Assembly (NCBI GenBank): GCA_021292165.1
Contig: CM037877.1
Coordinates: 204,890,715 to 204,954,714 of the forward strand
Direction: 5' to 3'
From: Shinisaurus crocodilurus
Lineage: Eukaryota; Chordata; Lepidosauria; Squamata; Shinisauridae
Length of the DNA stretch: 64,000 nucleotides
Each line of letters begins with the position of its first letter. The stretch's first letter is position 1. Below the pieces are notes generated by a model that searched no databases, was not told the DNA's origin, and saw only the letters and a program-made list of their open reading frames with translations. Shown piece by piece: positions 1-13,700 of this stretch. Made by a program: the position numbers and the translations under genes.

Positions 1-3000
1 AAGTTACCCCAGGAAACAGTGGCCTAGTTCACACAATCACCGTAGCCCACCGTGGCTTATTTGCAGCACATGTCAGCAGCCACTGTGAATATATAAGTGG
101 CGGTGGGCAGTTGCCAGGGCTTATTGCGATGTTCGAACCTGGCGAGGGTGAGTTGTTGCCATGGTTAACAAATCACCCACACCCCATGGGCTGTTTTTGG
201 GTTGTGGGTGGTTTGTTAACCACAAAACAACTCACCCTGCATGTCACGATAAGCCTCGTCAATTGCCCATTGCAACCTGAATGTGCACAATGGCCGCTGG
301 CACACAGCACAACCCACCTCCAGCGATTGTGCAAACCAGCCCAGAACCAAGAAACAGTATTAATGAATGTTAAAACACCTGTTCTATTGATTCACCTGTC
401 CTTTAAGAAATACCTGTTGTAGAAAATACCTATTTTTCAAGCATCTGAAATGGCTGTGCTTAGGAGCATAATGGCATAGATTCCAACTGAAGTCAGACAG
501 AAATTTTGCTGGACTCATTTTTTGCAATTTCCTCCTTGACTTAGCAAGGAGTGTAAAGTTTCCTCCAAAAGGGCAAAAATCCTATGGAAAAGATATTGCC
601 TTCACTGTAAATCACACTCCCTCTCCCTATTCTGGAAATGCTCTTGCCAAGAAAAGGGAAAGAATCACTCTTACCTCCTCTGAAGTGGCTACAGCAACTT
701 CATTAAAGGCACAATCTTATGCATGTTTAGACAGAAAAACATCCTATAACTCCCAGCATTCCCTAGCCAGCATGGCTAGCTGGGGAATGCTGCAAGTTGT
801 AGGACTTTTTTCCGTCTAAACATGCATAGATTGTGCCCTAAAGGAGTCACTCTTCAGCAATATGCAGAGTTGATCCTTTGTCTCACACCTGCCAAGAGAC
901 GAGAAGGATCATGCAACTCACAGTGCTGCAAACAGCCCGGTTTAAAGTGGTAGTTGCCACCTTAAAGTGAACATTTTCATCCATCTGTGTGCCTCCCTGA
1001 AAGACAGCCACAATGGGGGCCCTTTTAGTGTGGTATAAAACATCATACACACAAAAAGAATACCTGAACCAAGTCAGTCCTATAATTCTCTTACCAAGTA
1101 GGTCAGTAATTGTTAACAGATATTATTTTGACATGAACTGACACAGTCCTACCAGTACCGAAGGCTGCTCAAACAATACAAGTAAATGAAAAGGCAGCAC
1201 TTACCTCCATAATAGAGTCCTGTGGCAGTGCACATCCGCCACTGTCCTTGATACATTCCCGCACTACTGGGGCTGCACATCTGAACGCTGACATCCGCAA
1301 TCTCCTGGGGCTCCAACGATCGGACCATCACCATGTTCACATGGCCAAACTGGTCTCCCCCGACGTACTTAAGACAAACACCTGGAGGCCATGCTTCTGT
1401 CCCTGAGAGTTGGCAAAGATGGCATTAAAGCATTTGTCAATGGAAAGGGTACATTCACTCAAGATATGGCAAACACATTCATTAATGGGTAATACATTTA
1501 CCATTAATATGTATGCTGCCTCATTAAGCAGCCAAGAAACTGTTAGTAAATGCCTGGTAAAAGACCATTTGTCAACCATTTATAGTGATTAGGGTGATTA
1601 TTGGTTGAGGTGCAATTCTTTGGTATGTGCGTGCGTGCATGCAAGAGTGACTCCCAGCCTTACCATGAATTGACATGCTTATCCATGAAGTTAACATATC
1701 TGATAAGTCAGATGGGGGCTCCTTTTTGGCAGCGCATTGTCAGAAGCTTTGGTGTCCACCCTTACTTTCAGAAGCACAAAGGGAATTCCATACGCAACCT
1801 AACTTAACTTGTTACACAAACCCCAAGACTCTATGGGGTACTTAAACTAGCAAACCCAGAACTATAAGTAAAGAGCATACATGACTATTAAGCCCTGTTC
1901 AGGTAGAGTTGGGGCCATGCATGCTGGCCCCACCCTCCTCAGATCAGACCTGCTCAGTTGAATCAGCAAGGTCTGAAAAGAAGTTCTACTTGCGTTTGCT
2001 TAACACGAGTAGTACACGATCGGGAACCCTGATAGGGCAGGGTCCATGATCACACAAGAGAGTTCTACTCGTGTTCAAACGAATGTGAGTAGAACTCCCT
2101 TTCCGACCTAGCAGATTCAACATGGGAAGGTCTGAACTGAGGAGGGTGGGGCCAGTGCACCTGGAGACATAGGGGGTGGGTCCAGCATCCATGGCCGCAA
2201 CCCTCTACCCACTTTAAGCCCTCACTCATTCAGGCGAATGCCTGAACAAGGCTTGTGCAGTGTATGAATGCTTCACTCAGGACTCATTCAACCATAAGGA
2301 TTATCTCAGATGGACATACACTTATTTTTATTGTTGCCAAAGACTCCAAGTTGAGATTTTAAAAATAGTGATTGAACAATGGAAAATGCCTGCTCTGAAA
2401 ATTTAGCGCTATAGCTCAGTTGTCACATTCTGATCCTGCATACCATGGTTTGAAAGACTGGGAATGTGCCAATGGCTTAATTTGGTGATTAGTACTAACA
2501 ATAGCATGATTTGAAACCATGGCTTGAAGTGGATTTACAAAATCATGATTTGGAGGCAATTTGATCATTAGTGCTGGTCAGAACTGACTCCAAATCATAA
2601 TTTTGTAAATCCACTTCAAACTATGGTCTGTTTAGCATTAACAATAATCTGGATGCCATAGCAAGTTATGGACAGAGGAAACCAGGAAAGGAGGGAACTG
2701 GAACATGCAAGAGGGAAGGAGAAAGTCTGAAGCCAGTTTGGTGTAGTGGTTAGAGTGTTGAACTGGGACTTGGGAGATCTGGGTTTTAGTCCCCACTCTG
2801 CTATGAAACTCACTGGGTGACTTTGGGCCAGTCACTGACTCTCAGCCTAACCTACCTCACAGGATTGTTGTGAGGATAAAATGAAGAGGAGAACCTTGTA
2901 AGCCACCTTGGGTTCCTTGCAAGAGGAAAAAAGCTGGGATATAAATGTAATATGATATATGATGACGACAACAGCAACAACAATAATGATGATGATGCAT

Positions 3001-4639
3001 GTCCATCTGAATTAAGCCCATCAAGTAATAGGTCTGTAGCTCTAAAAAAAAAAAAAGTCTTAATTCTGAAGACTCTGTATTGCTTGACGTAGCAATATAA
3101 TACTTGGTTTGCCCTTTATGGTTATTTACTCCACCTTCGACAGTTGGTCCAAGACCCAACTTTAAAGGACAACTCCAGAAGAAAGGAATGTAGCAATAGA
3201 GCAGTGGCTACAAGCTAAATTCACAGTGGCATCCATTGTACCCCACCAATCACAATGGAACTGAAAATTAATACTCGAGCTAATTTTGAGAAGGATTTTG
3301 AAAATTCTATAAAAGGGACCCTAAAATTTAGATGGAAGGACAGCATCAGCATGATATTCAAAGGCCAACAATCTTCACCCCACTGATGGTACAATTTTAA
3401 ATAAATTATGAATTATTTTGGTTTTATACCCACCATATCGTCAGGGCATGTAGCAAAACAATACTTTTAAAATCCAGTGTGTTTTTTCTGTAACGCAGGG
3501 GGGCTTTTAATGTGCTTTCGTGGTTTTAAAGTGAGTGGAAGGATGTGGGTAAGGAAATTACAGCATAATCCTACGCACATATACTCAGAAGTAAGTTCCA
3601 CTATGTTCAATGGAGCTTACTCCCAAGTGTGTTTAGGATTGCAGCCAAAGAAAATAATTCTGTGTCAGTACACCCATCTCTCCAGGAAGATAACAAACAT
3701 TTTTCAAACACAAGAGCAAGAACAGTTGAAAGAGCTAGGTATGTTTAGCCTGGAGAAGATTAAAAGGAAACGTGATAGTGGTCTCCAAATAGAAAGGCTG
3801 TCATGCAGAACATGGAGCAGAGTTGTTCTCTGTTTTTTTTCCAGAGAACAGGAACAGATCCAATGGTTGGAAGTTGCAGGGAAACAGATTATAGATAAAC
3901 ATTAGGAGAATCTTCCTAATAGTGAGTGCTGTTCACAGTGGAATAGACTGCCTTGGGAGGTGGTGGTTTCTCCTTTGCTGAAGGTATTTAAGCAGAGGTT
4001 GGACAGTCAAGGATGCTATAGCTGAATCCTACACTACAGAGCCTGCATTGAGCAGGCGTTGGAATAGATGATCTACAAGGTCCCTTCCAACTCTATAAAT
4101 TCTAACAATGGATATTTTCTTCCCCATCTATCTGCTTTTAGAAAAGAATGCTATTATATACACTATCCACAGTCTAAGAAATTCAATTGATGAACAAAAG
4201 GAACCTGACAAATTATCTTATTCTGAAATATTTGAATGAACTGGTTGAAGTACACAATGGCTTGCTCTTTAAGCCAACAAGGATCCTCAAAATACCACTT
4301 GAATTAATTCATTCATAACCAGAAATAACTCACTTAATCAAGAATTGTTCAAGTGCCATTAAGATTCATTGCTTCACTTCAGTATTTACCTGGCAGGAAG
4401 ATATTATCTTGAACATCACTTTAGTCCTTCAATATGCTTAATTAACCCTTACAATGAATTAAGGGTAAGGCTATGACATCAACTGCAGAGACCAAAGATT
4501 CCAGGCTGCATTATTTTTAGAAGGAAAATTCTCAGATAAAGTTGACAGAAACAGAGGCATTAACATTCTGCATCATAATCCTTTAACCTCTGGGTTCCTA
4601 CACCTGTACAATGACTGTGAACAGAAGTATCTGAAAAGC

Positions 4640-4726
<87 letters not shown>

Positions 4727-7700
4727 ACTATACCAAGTTAAAGCACCTTAAGGATGCACTTGGAAGACATCCTTTTTTTCTAGTGTAAGTATTTTGCGCA
4801 GAGGTCATGCGTATAATAAAAACAGGGATGCATAGATCAGCTATCCAAATTATATTCTGTCACTGCAATCTCTGTTAAGAGTTATTTCCCTTGCATCAGA
4901 TTTCATTTCCCTTATAATTACATCCCAGTAGATTAGTGCCAAGGGTTGTTCATCTCATCTCATTTCATCTCTTCTCAAAGTTTCATCATAACCTTATCTC
5001 CATAGTTAGGAAAAATATTATAGCATAATGGCTATTCCGCCTTAAATGTTTCAAGAGCCCTCTTGCCACCACACTATAAGGAAAAAGTCTTCAAAGTGTT
5101 TTCCAAATGGACCAGACAAATAAAACCCAAGAGTGACTCAGGAGATCTGCCTAATTATAGGCCAGTCACAAATAGCCTTCAGAAGAGGAGACTGAGGGGA
5201 GATATGATCACACTCTTCCAGTACTTGAAGGGCCAGGATCTCTTCTCGATCATCCCAGTTTGCAGGACACGGAATAATGGGCTCAAGTTACAGGAACCCA
5301 GATCCCACCTAAACATCAGGAAAAATTTCCTGACTGTTTGAGCAATAAGACAATGGAACCAATTACCTAGGGAGGTGGTGAGCTCTCCCACTCTGGAGGC
5401 ATTCAAGGTGAAGCTGGACAGCTATCTGTCAGGGATGCTTTGACCTGGATTCCTGCATTGAGCAGGGGGTTGGACTCGATGGCCTTGTAGGCCCTTCCAA
5501 CTCTACTTTTCTATGATTCTATGAACCATTCTTCACTAAGGTGATTGAAAAGATGGTGGCATCGCTACTCCAAATGCATCTGGATGATACTGTTTATTTA
5601 TTTACTTATTACATTTATACCCCGCCTTTTTTCCTGCAAGGAACTCAAGGCGGCTTACATAATCCTCCGTCTCCTCTCCCTTTTATCCTCACAACAACCC
5701 TGTGAGGTAGGTTAGGCTGAGAGTCAGTGACTGGCCCAAAGTCACCCAGTGAGTTTCATGGCCAAGCGGGGACTAGAACCCGGATCTCCCAAGTCCCAGT
5801 CCAACACTCTCACCACTACGCCACACTGGCTCTCTGGGTTTATCTAGACCTATTTCAATTGGGCTTTTGGCCAGGATATGTGACTGAGATTGCTTTGGTT
5901 ACTTTGGTGGATGACCTATATTGGGAAGTGGATGGGGGAGCATGACCCTAACAGTTTTCCTGGACGTCTTGGCAGCTTTTAATACCATTGACCGTGGTAT
6001 CCTTCTGGACTGCACAATGGGGCTGGGCCTTGGGGGTGCTGTTTTGCAGTGGTTCTAGTCCTGTCAGGCTGCATGCAGAAGATGGTGCTAGGGGATTATT
6101 GTTAAGACTCCACGGCCATTAGCCTATGGTGTCCCACAGGGTTCTATCTTGTCCTCCATGTTATTTAATATTTACATGAAACTGCTGAGAGAGGTCATTC
6201 GGAGCTTTGCAATAAGGTGCTACCAATATGCTGATGACACCCAGCTCTATTGCTCTTTGTTACCTACCACCAAGAACGCAGTTGAAACCTTTGAAAATTA
6301 CCTTGGGTCAATAAAGGGCTGGATGAGGGTGAACAAGTTGAATCCAGCCCATTAAATCCAGGCCAGATGGAGGTGTTGTTGGTCCATAGAAAGCCTGACC
6401 TGGGGATTGGGATTCGACCTGTTCTGGAAGGCGTTGCATTCCCTCCTGAAGAATCAGGTCCACAGCTTGGGAGTGCTCTTTGATCCTACGCGGTCCCTGG
6501 ATCTTCTGGTGGTGGCGGCAGCAAGGAACGCATTTGCACAATTATGCTTGGTGAGCCAACTGCGACCCTTCTTGAGTTAATCTGACTTGGCAATGTTTAT
6601 ACATGCCATAGTTATATCTTGTTTAGATTATTGCAATGTGCTCTATGTGGGAATTTATTTATTTATTAATTACATTTTTTAATCGCCCATCTGGCCGGTC
6701 ACCTGGCCACCCTGGGTGATGTACAACCCAATAAAATACAATAATAAAACAGAATTAAAATAGAGTTAAAACAGTATAACAATTTTTTAAATCCGAACCC
6801 ACCCCATATTCCCACCTGAAAAACCATGTTTTTAATGCATGGTGGATGCTCATCAAAGAGGGGCATGACGAAGGTCACTGGAGAGGGAGTTTCATAACTT
6901 GGGGGCTGCCACAGATAAGGCCCTCTTCCTAGTCCCCACCAGCCTGGCCGCGCTGGCTGATGGGACAAGGAGAAGGCCATCCATGGCAGATCTTGTTGAG
7001 CGACCTACTTGATGTTGCTGGAGGCGAGCCTTGAGAGAAACTGGGCTGGAGCCGTATAGGGTTTTAAAGATCAAAACCAACACCTTGAATTCGGCTTGGC
7101 AAGCAACTGGTAGCCAGTGCAACTCCTTAAGCACTGGAGTGATGTGATCACGCTGGTGGCTGCCCTTAATCAGGCGAGCTGCTGTGTTCTGTACCAGCTG
7201 TAACTTCTGAACCGTCTTCCAGGGTAACCCCACGTAGAGCACATTACAGTAGTCTAGGCGAGAGGATGCCCCTGAAGAGTCCCCAGAAGCTTCCAGTGGT
7301 GCAAAGTGTGGCAGATAGGCTGCTAACAGGTGCATGATAGTGGAACCATATTATACCTATCTTGAAAGACCTGCACTGGTTGCCAAATTGCTTTCCAGGT
7401 TCAATACAAAGTGTTGATTTTAACCTTTAAAGTCCTAGATGGCTAAAGACCATGTGTTTATTTATTTGTGTGTGTATTTAAAATTCTTATACCCCACTCT
7501 TCCTCCAAAAGGAGTACAGAGCAGCTTACAATATAAATAAAACACATACTAATAAAACAGCCATAAAATCATACTTTCACAATAAAACAATTAAAATACA
7601 ACAATAATAATCTGACCAAAAAAACCCAAATCAGGAGCCAAATATTTGTGTAAATAAAATTGGCCTGGATTTATGAACCTACCTGATTATTAATTAAGAT

Positions 7701-10700
7701 CTGCAGAAGAGGCCCTCGTTAGGACACCATAACCTGTAGAGGACTGTTTGCATGAGAGGGCTTTCTCCTGTGTTGCTCCCAAACTGTGGAATGTGCTCCC
7801 TCAAGAACTACAATTAGCCCTAACTCTCTTGGCTTTTAGAAAGAGTGCTAAGACTCATCTTTTTAATTTAGCCCTTTAAATTGTGTAGCTTTAATCTAAT
7901 TGTATGTATTTAATGTTTTTAATGTTCTTGCTTTTTTATTGTGTTAAGCTTTTATTTATTTTTAATTGTCGCACACTGTCTTGATAGCTTTTTAGCAAAT
8001 AAGGCAGTATATACGGTACTTGTTAAACACTGACAACCTCGCATCACACCGATCGGAAGTTGTTTACAGTACGCAGAAGCGGCTTAAAGGCAGAACACAT
8101 CCCCACGAATTGTGGGTTAAATAGCCCACGATTTGCCATCATGACGTGCAAACTGGAGTAATATCTATTATGTTATTTACTTGGTAGAAGTTTAAATAAA
8201 ATATTTATATTGGGGGCAGAGCCATTTTAACCCTCAGATCCACTAGTGGTTGTGGTAGAGACATTAGGATGGGGCTGAGGTGCCTCCCTGCCAGCAGAGA
8301 GGAGCTCAGTCTCCAGAAAGCTACCAACCGCAGTAGAAAACATAAGGCTCTGAAATGGGAACTTCAGAGGAGGGGGTGGAACCAGCTTTGGATCTGCTGA
8401 ATCCAAAGTTGCTCCACTGTCTGGAGTCTGGATCAGGCCCCTAAGCTACGCAAAACTGGAATTGGCATAGTTAATTCTCCCCCATTGCTGACATCAGGCT
8501 GCTCTGTCAAGCTGAAAAGCCTGGCAACCATCCCATATACACCTTCCACCCTGACCAATGAAAGCAGGCAGGACTTGGGACGCAGGGACAGATCCACAGT
8601 TTTACTCCTTCCCAACTCCAGTTAAGATTGCATTGTTAAAATTGTATAGCTAAATTTACATTAAAGTATGAGGGACTTCTGAAAGCGTATCACTCTAAAG
8701 TTCTATAGAAGTTCTATTACTTTTCCAAATCTGAAGTCTCATTTCAAAGCTGCAATAAAAATACTAAATTTTCAGCATTTGGTACATCAAAAATAAAGGC
8801 TTGGGAAAATCATATTACATCCAGACATATGCTAGAACTGCCAGACTACTGGGATTGTCAGAGTAAAAGCTACAGCTACATGTACCCAGGCAATCAAAAC
8901 ACAAAAGGAAAACATTAGCAAGAGTTAGAGGATAACTGCATTTAATAATCATGTGTGAAGTTGGGAAATTGCCCAGACAACAAAAATCTGACTTTGGCCC
9001 AATGTAAATGTACCAACAAAACATGTTTTGTTGCTACATTGGACCTGGGTCTCTGTGTTCTGTTGTCCTGTTACCTACTAAACAGACTATCTTGGGTAGG
9101 ACACAAGGAGGAGAGAAACTGAACTTCTGATAATCAAGAAGGCAGTGAGGAGGAAGAGGTCAATTTGTTGTCTTGAAAGGGGCCTTCAGAGTGGAAGTCT
9201 TTAGGCTCAGCTGCCTGAGCAGGACAAAGCATGGATTTCTCTATTCTAACCTTCCCCAACCTGGTGCCCTCCAGATATGTTGGACTACAGCTCCCATCAG
9301 CTACTGGTCATGCTGAATAAGAATGATAGGAGCTGCAGTCCAACACATCTGAAGAGCACCAGGTTGGGGGAGGCTAGTATATTTGATACTAAGTACTCAC
9401 GATTGGCAAAGATACTAGGTACAGAAATTCACAAATTTTGGCTGGCTTTGGTAGCCAGCCAAAGTTTGAGTTCATCATAACCCTGCATCTCCTCTGATTT
9501 GTGGGAGGGGTGGAGCCTGATGTCATGCTGAGCTTTGGAGGCACTCTGAGCACCTCCAAGGCACAGCATGATACTAGGGATGACTCCCAACTGAACCCAG
9601 CTCCACATTTGGAGCATCTCTGAGTTGCAGCACAACTACAAGGCTGATTTCCTGCCTCCTCCAAGAAAGAGGGGAGGGGATCATCATAGTAGCCAGAATG
9701 GCAGGAAGCTTGGCATGGCAAGCCTATTTGTGGACTCCTGTATCAGCATCCAAATCAAAGAAGGTATTTTCACCTATGAACAATGAGTCCCTATTCCTAT
9801 ATTGTTTGTTATAAAATATAAAAAATACGGTTCTGAAAAACAATAAAAGTACTTCCATGTAACTGCCTTTGAAAAAAATAATTCCCTGAATGATCTAAAA
9901 GAAAACAATATTACTGCTAAAAACAAAATCATTTATATTATTAAGGAAAAACTACAAACCAGTACCAAGTCAGAAGCCAAGGAGAGAAGTTTCACTATTC
10001 ACCTGTGTTTTGTATCCTCCATGTTTTTGTAAACTGGGTATCAGGAGGGATGGATTCTCCTTCTCCTATGGTCACATCTTCTACAAAGGACATGGAGGGC
10101 ACATTGATGTTTGGACTCTCAAAATCATAGTAGGCTCCAATGGCTGCCTGCAAGTTCCTAGAAAGAGAATAAAAGTTTATTCAACCACAGATCTGTAAAG
10201 AGATAACCCCTTAATAAGCAATGCTTGCTCAGATTTGTAGGAGATTTTTTCACACTTAGACTAACCACAGAGAGAAATGGAGACAGTGTGTCTACTGGCC
10301 CCACCCCTGATGTTGAATGCTCCATCCAACATCCACCTTTGAACGGAACACATGCAAAGGGGCATGCATGTGTAGGTGCCCCTTTGAAAATATCCTGCTC
10401 TATACATGAATGCCAAAGGCTGGGTCAGCCGACACATTACTGTTCTCCCTCCACACATAGAGTGGGTTTGCATGATCGGGAAAGGAAAATAAGCCACCAT
10501 AGTTTATTTTCCCATCCTGTACGTGCTGCTGAATTACCATAATTACCCTCACTGGGTGCAGTTTGTCATGTCATCTGAAGCCGGTGAGGGTGGGGGGTGG
10601 GAGTGGTTTACAAACCACCCTGCAACCCTAGAACAAGCCATAGGTTCTGGGGTGGTTTGGAAAACCACACACACCCCACCCTCACCCAGACACAACAAAC

Positions 10701-13700
10701 TGCGTCTAGCAAGGGTAATTATGGTAATTTGGCGGTGCACAACTGGCATGCGCAGGGCAGAAAAATAAGCTACAGTGGCTTATTTTCCTTCCCCAATTGT
10801 GTAAAGCTGGTCATATGTAGAGAGAAACCTGTGAAAAGGGCTCATAATTCTTGTTGATTATAGTAGCACAGTGTACTGACATTAATGAGTGTCCTCAGCT
10901 AAGACATTTGAGAATTATAAACTAAATCTAGACTATTAAATTAAACTGCAGAAGTTAAGTTTTGCTTTTTATGTTTAGACTCAGGCAGAAAGAAATAAAG
11001 ATTATTATGAACCAATTACTGACAGCAAAAATTATGCTAAAAGAACAATGGACATTACATATTGACCGGGTTCAGACGACAGATTGTGGGTTATGCGAGG
11101 GTTGTTTAGCTCTCAAATAACCCCCGCACAGCATGACAACTCCCAGTTGTGGACTGCATATTCATAATGGTGGCCAGCACATTCTGCAGCTCTTCGTGGG
11201 TAAATTAACCCACGATAGGCTCTTGTGTCATGCAAACTGGCCCACTGTCATGACTTATGGAATGAGTGGAGAATCTACAGCATATTAAAGACAAAAATAG
11301 AATACTAGTCATATTAGAAGTGGACTTTCTATGAGACAGGATTGTGCAAACAGGAGACATTCCTTAAGTACAGAAATGAGAACAGAAATTGTTACAAACC
11401 ATAGGCTTAATCCAGCAGCAATAACAAAGCCCTGTTTCCCACTCCTCTACAGTGTGGGAATGCATGCAGACACTGCACCAGGCTATTAAAGGGAACAGAC
11501 AGCCTGTGCGGTCTCCCAGCCATTGATGAAGGAATCTGAGATGAGCACTTGTGTTCCTTGACCAAGTGGAGGGTTAGATGGGGATATGGGAAGCACACCC
11601 AGGGACTCTTCCACATGGGTGCTGCATCCATGGTGGAGCATAATGTATTTTCTATTTCATGAAAATTGTTTTAAAGACGGATGGATAAAAGGCAAGAGGG
11701 ACATACCAGTACTATCCTCAAAGCCAAAATGGTGTGATTTGCTCAGCTGTGATTATGGATCATGCTTCTTTCAGAAAATACAGTTCCCTCGAATGCAGAG
11801 TGTTATATCAGTCTTCTCCAACCTGGTGCCCTCCAGATGTTTTGGACTTCAACTCCCATCGGTCCCAACCAGTATAAAATACTTGGGAGTTGTATTCTGG
11901 AGGGCATCAGGTTGAGGAAGGCTGTGTTATATGAAGGAAGTCCATATGCACCGCCCTGGACATTATACAATTTTCTAACACACTATATATCAAAGTAGAT
12001 GCCCTGTATTCAGTTTCTGGCTTAGTTAATAACTTGCAGCATAAAATTCAACCTAAAAGAAGTTATTCCACCCTTATGTCCTACTTTTACCCTCTATAAG
12101 AGAACATGCTGCACCTCCTGAAAGCCAAATTGTCTGGTAGATCCTAGAACAAGAAGAGCATGCGAATATTATGGAGACTGAAGACGATGTTTATAAAGGG
12201 TGGGATATGAAGAGATAACCAGAGATAAATAAGCTACTAATGCTCCAGGAGAGTTGTACCAAGAAATCAGGGTGGTCCTCCTGAAAGTAAATAGGATATA
12301 GCAACAGCAACTGCATTCAGCACAGAATAGGCTCAGAAAGCAACTGAACTCAATGGAAGTGCATATCTGAGCCTCTGGTTCCCCCACTGGTTCTACTCTG
12401 GGCTGGAATTCCATGTGATGTGGCAGTGTGGTTGCCTTATTTATTTATTTACTGTATTTGTATATCTTAGATTCCGGAACAATAAAAAGATAAAAACAGA
12501 TAAAAGAAACAAAAACAATACATTGAAAACAAGGTAACATTAAAATGGTGGTTGGGCAGCAGAGAAGGCTTCCCGGAACAAGGTGGTCTTCAGCGGGAGC
12601 CGAAAGCAACACAATGTCGGAGCCTGCCTGACTTCCAGAGGCAGGGAGTTCCGCAGAAATGGAGCCACCACACTGAGGGCTCTTCTCCTGGTGGACTCCA
12701 GTCGGGCCTAAGGTCCATGAGGAACCACCAGGAGCATGCCATCCGATGACCTCAGTGACTGGGCAGGTTGGTAAGGGAGGAGGCGCTCTCTCAGGTAACC
12801 TGGTCTTTGGCCTTGCTATCTACCATAACCATCTACAAGTAGGGGGCTAGGGAGCAATGGAACTCCATTGGTGTACATGTACTGCGGACTTTCCCATTGG
12901 GACGCTGCTGTAACAGCTCATCTGTGCAGATCCTTTCAACTCTAAGATAGCATGTCAGTTACACATTATCAGTAATGCTTTTATACACATGCCTGGAAAA
13001 TATTTCCAACTTCTAAACTGCTAAATCACACTTTTAGGTGCTTGGGCAATCAGATATCACAGCTTTGAGCTGCACTACAACTTTTGTGAAGCACTAACTA
13101 TTTTCTGAACAAGGAAGAGAGGGCTATATTTAAAACTGCCAGCTCAGTCAAACGCTATAAGATAGGTGCATGTCACATTAGCCACTAAGTGGAGACAAAT
13201 GCTTTATGTCACCAGCTGCTTATTTGCTTCTATCAGAGAACTCTGGTTATTTGGTGATCTAAAACTGTAAAGAAATAAACAAACAAAATGAGATTTATAT
13301 AATTCACAAAAGGGATTTGTCAAGAAAGTCCTGTTCAAGCTCAAGCCAGTTAATATGATAATCTGTTTCAATGAAATATATTCCCTTCAATTCTGACCAA
13401 AGATTAGACTGACAAGAGGTGGAAAAGATCATAGCCATGCAATTACTGCTCAGTAACCCCCTCCAGCCAACCCCTGCCACCTTGCTACAGCCTATTAAAA
13501 ATGCAAGTCTTCAGACATCTTATATTACACATGTAAAGCACATAAATATTATCAAAACTCCATCATCGTATAGAGAAGACAACCACACAATACATACTGG
13601 GGAATATTTCTCAAAACAAAAAAGAGAAAACCCCATAGCTTGCAAAGTTTTTATTTCCATTCTGTAAATATGCTTCAAAGGGGAAAGGGCTATTTATGCA

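Larger units (their letters stand above)
5526..8020 (+). mobile_element. L2-clade LINE remnant, plus strand, interrupted by three later insertions
   Basis: Broken reverse transcriptase can be followed through several frames: TKVIEKMVA near 5540, [13 protein letters not shown] sequence near 5960, GVPQGSILS near 6130, YADDTQLYC at 6229-6255 (the catalytic YADD box), then [10 protein letters not shown] near 6630, LKDLHWLP near 7357, and the 3' region to about 8020. It is cut by a SINE (5593-5833), an opposite-strand L2-type fragment (6655-7333) and a LINE/SINE tail (7447-7660). Frame breaks show it is long dead. Confidence 0.8.

Noticed and set aside
2732..2800. A tRNA gene
   Set aside because: A and B boxes are present, but no cloverleaf can be closed and the SINE body follows.
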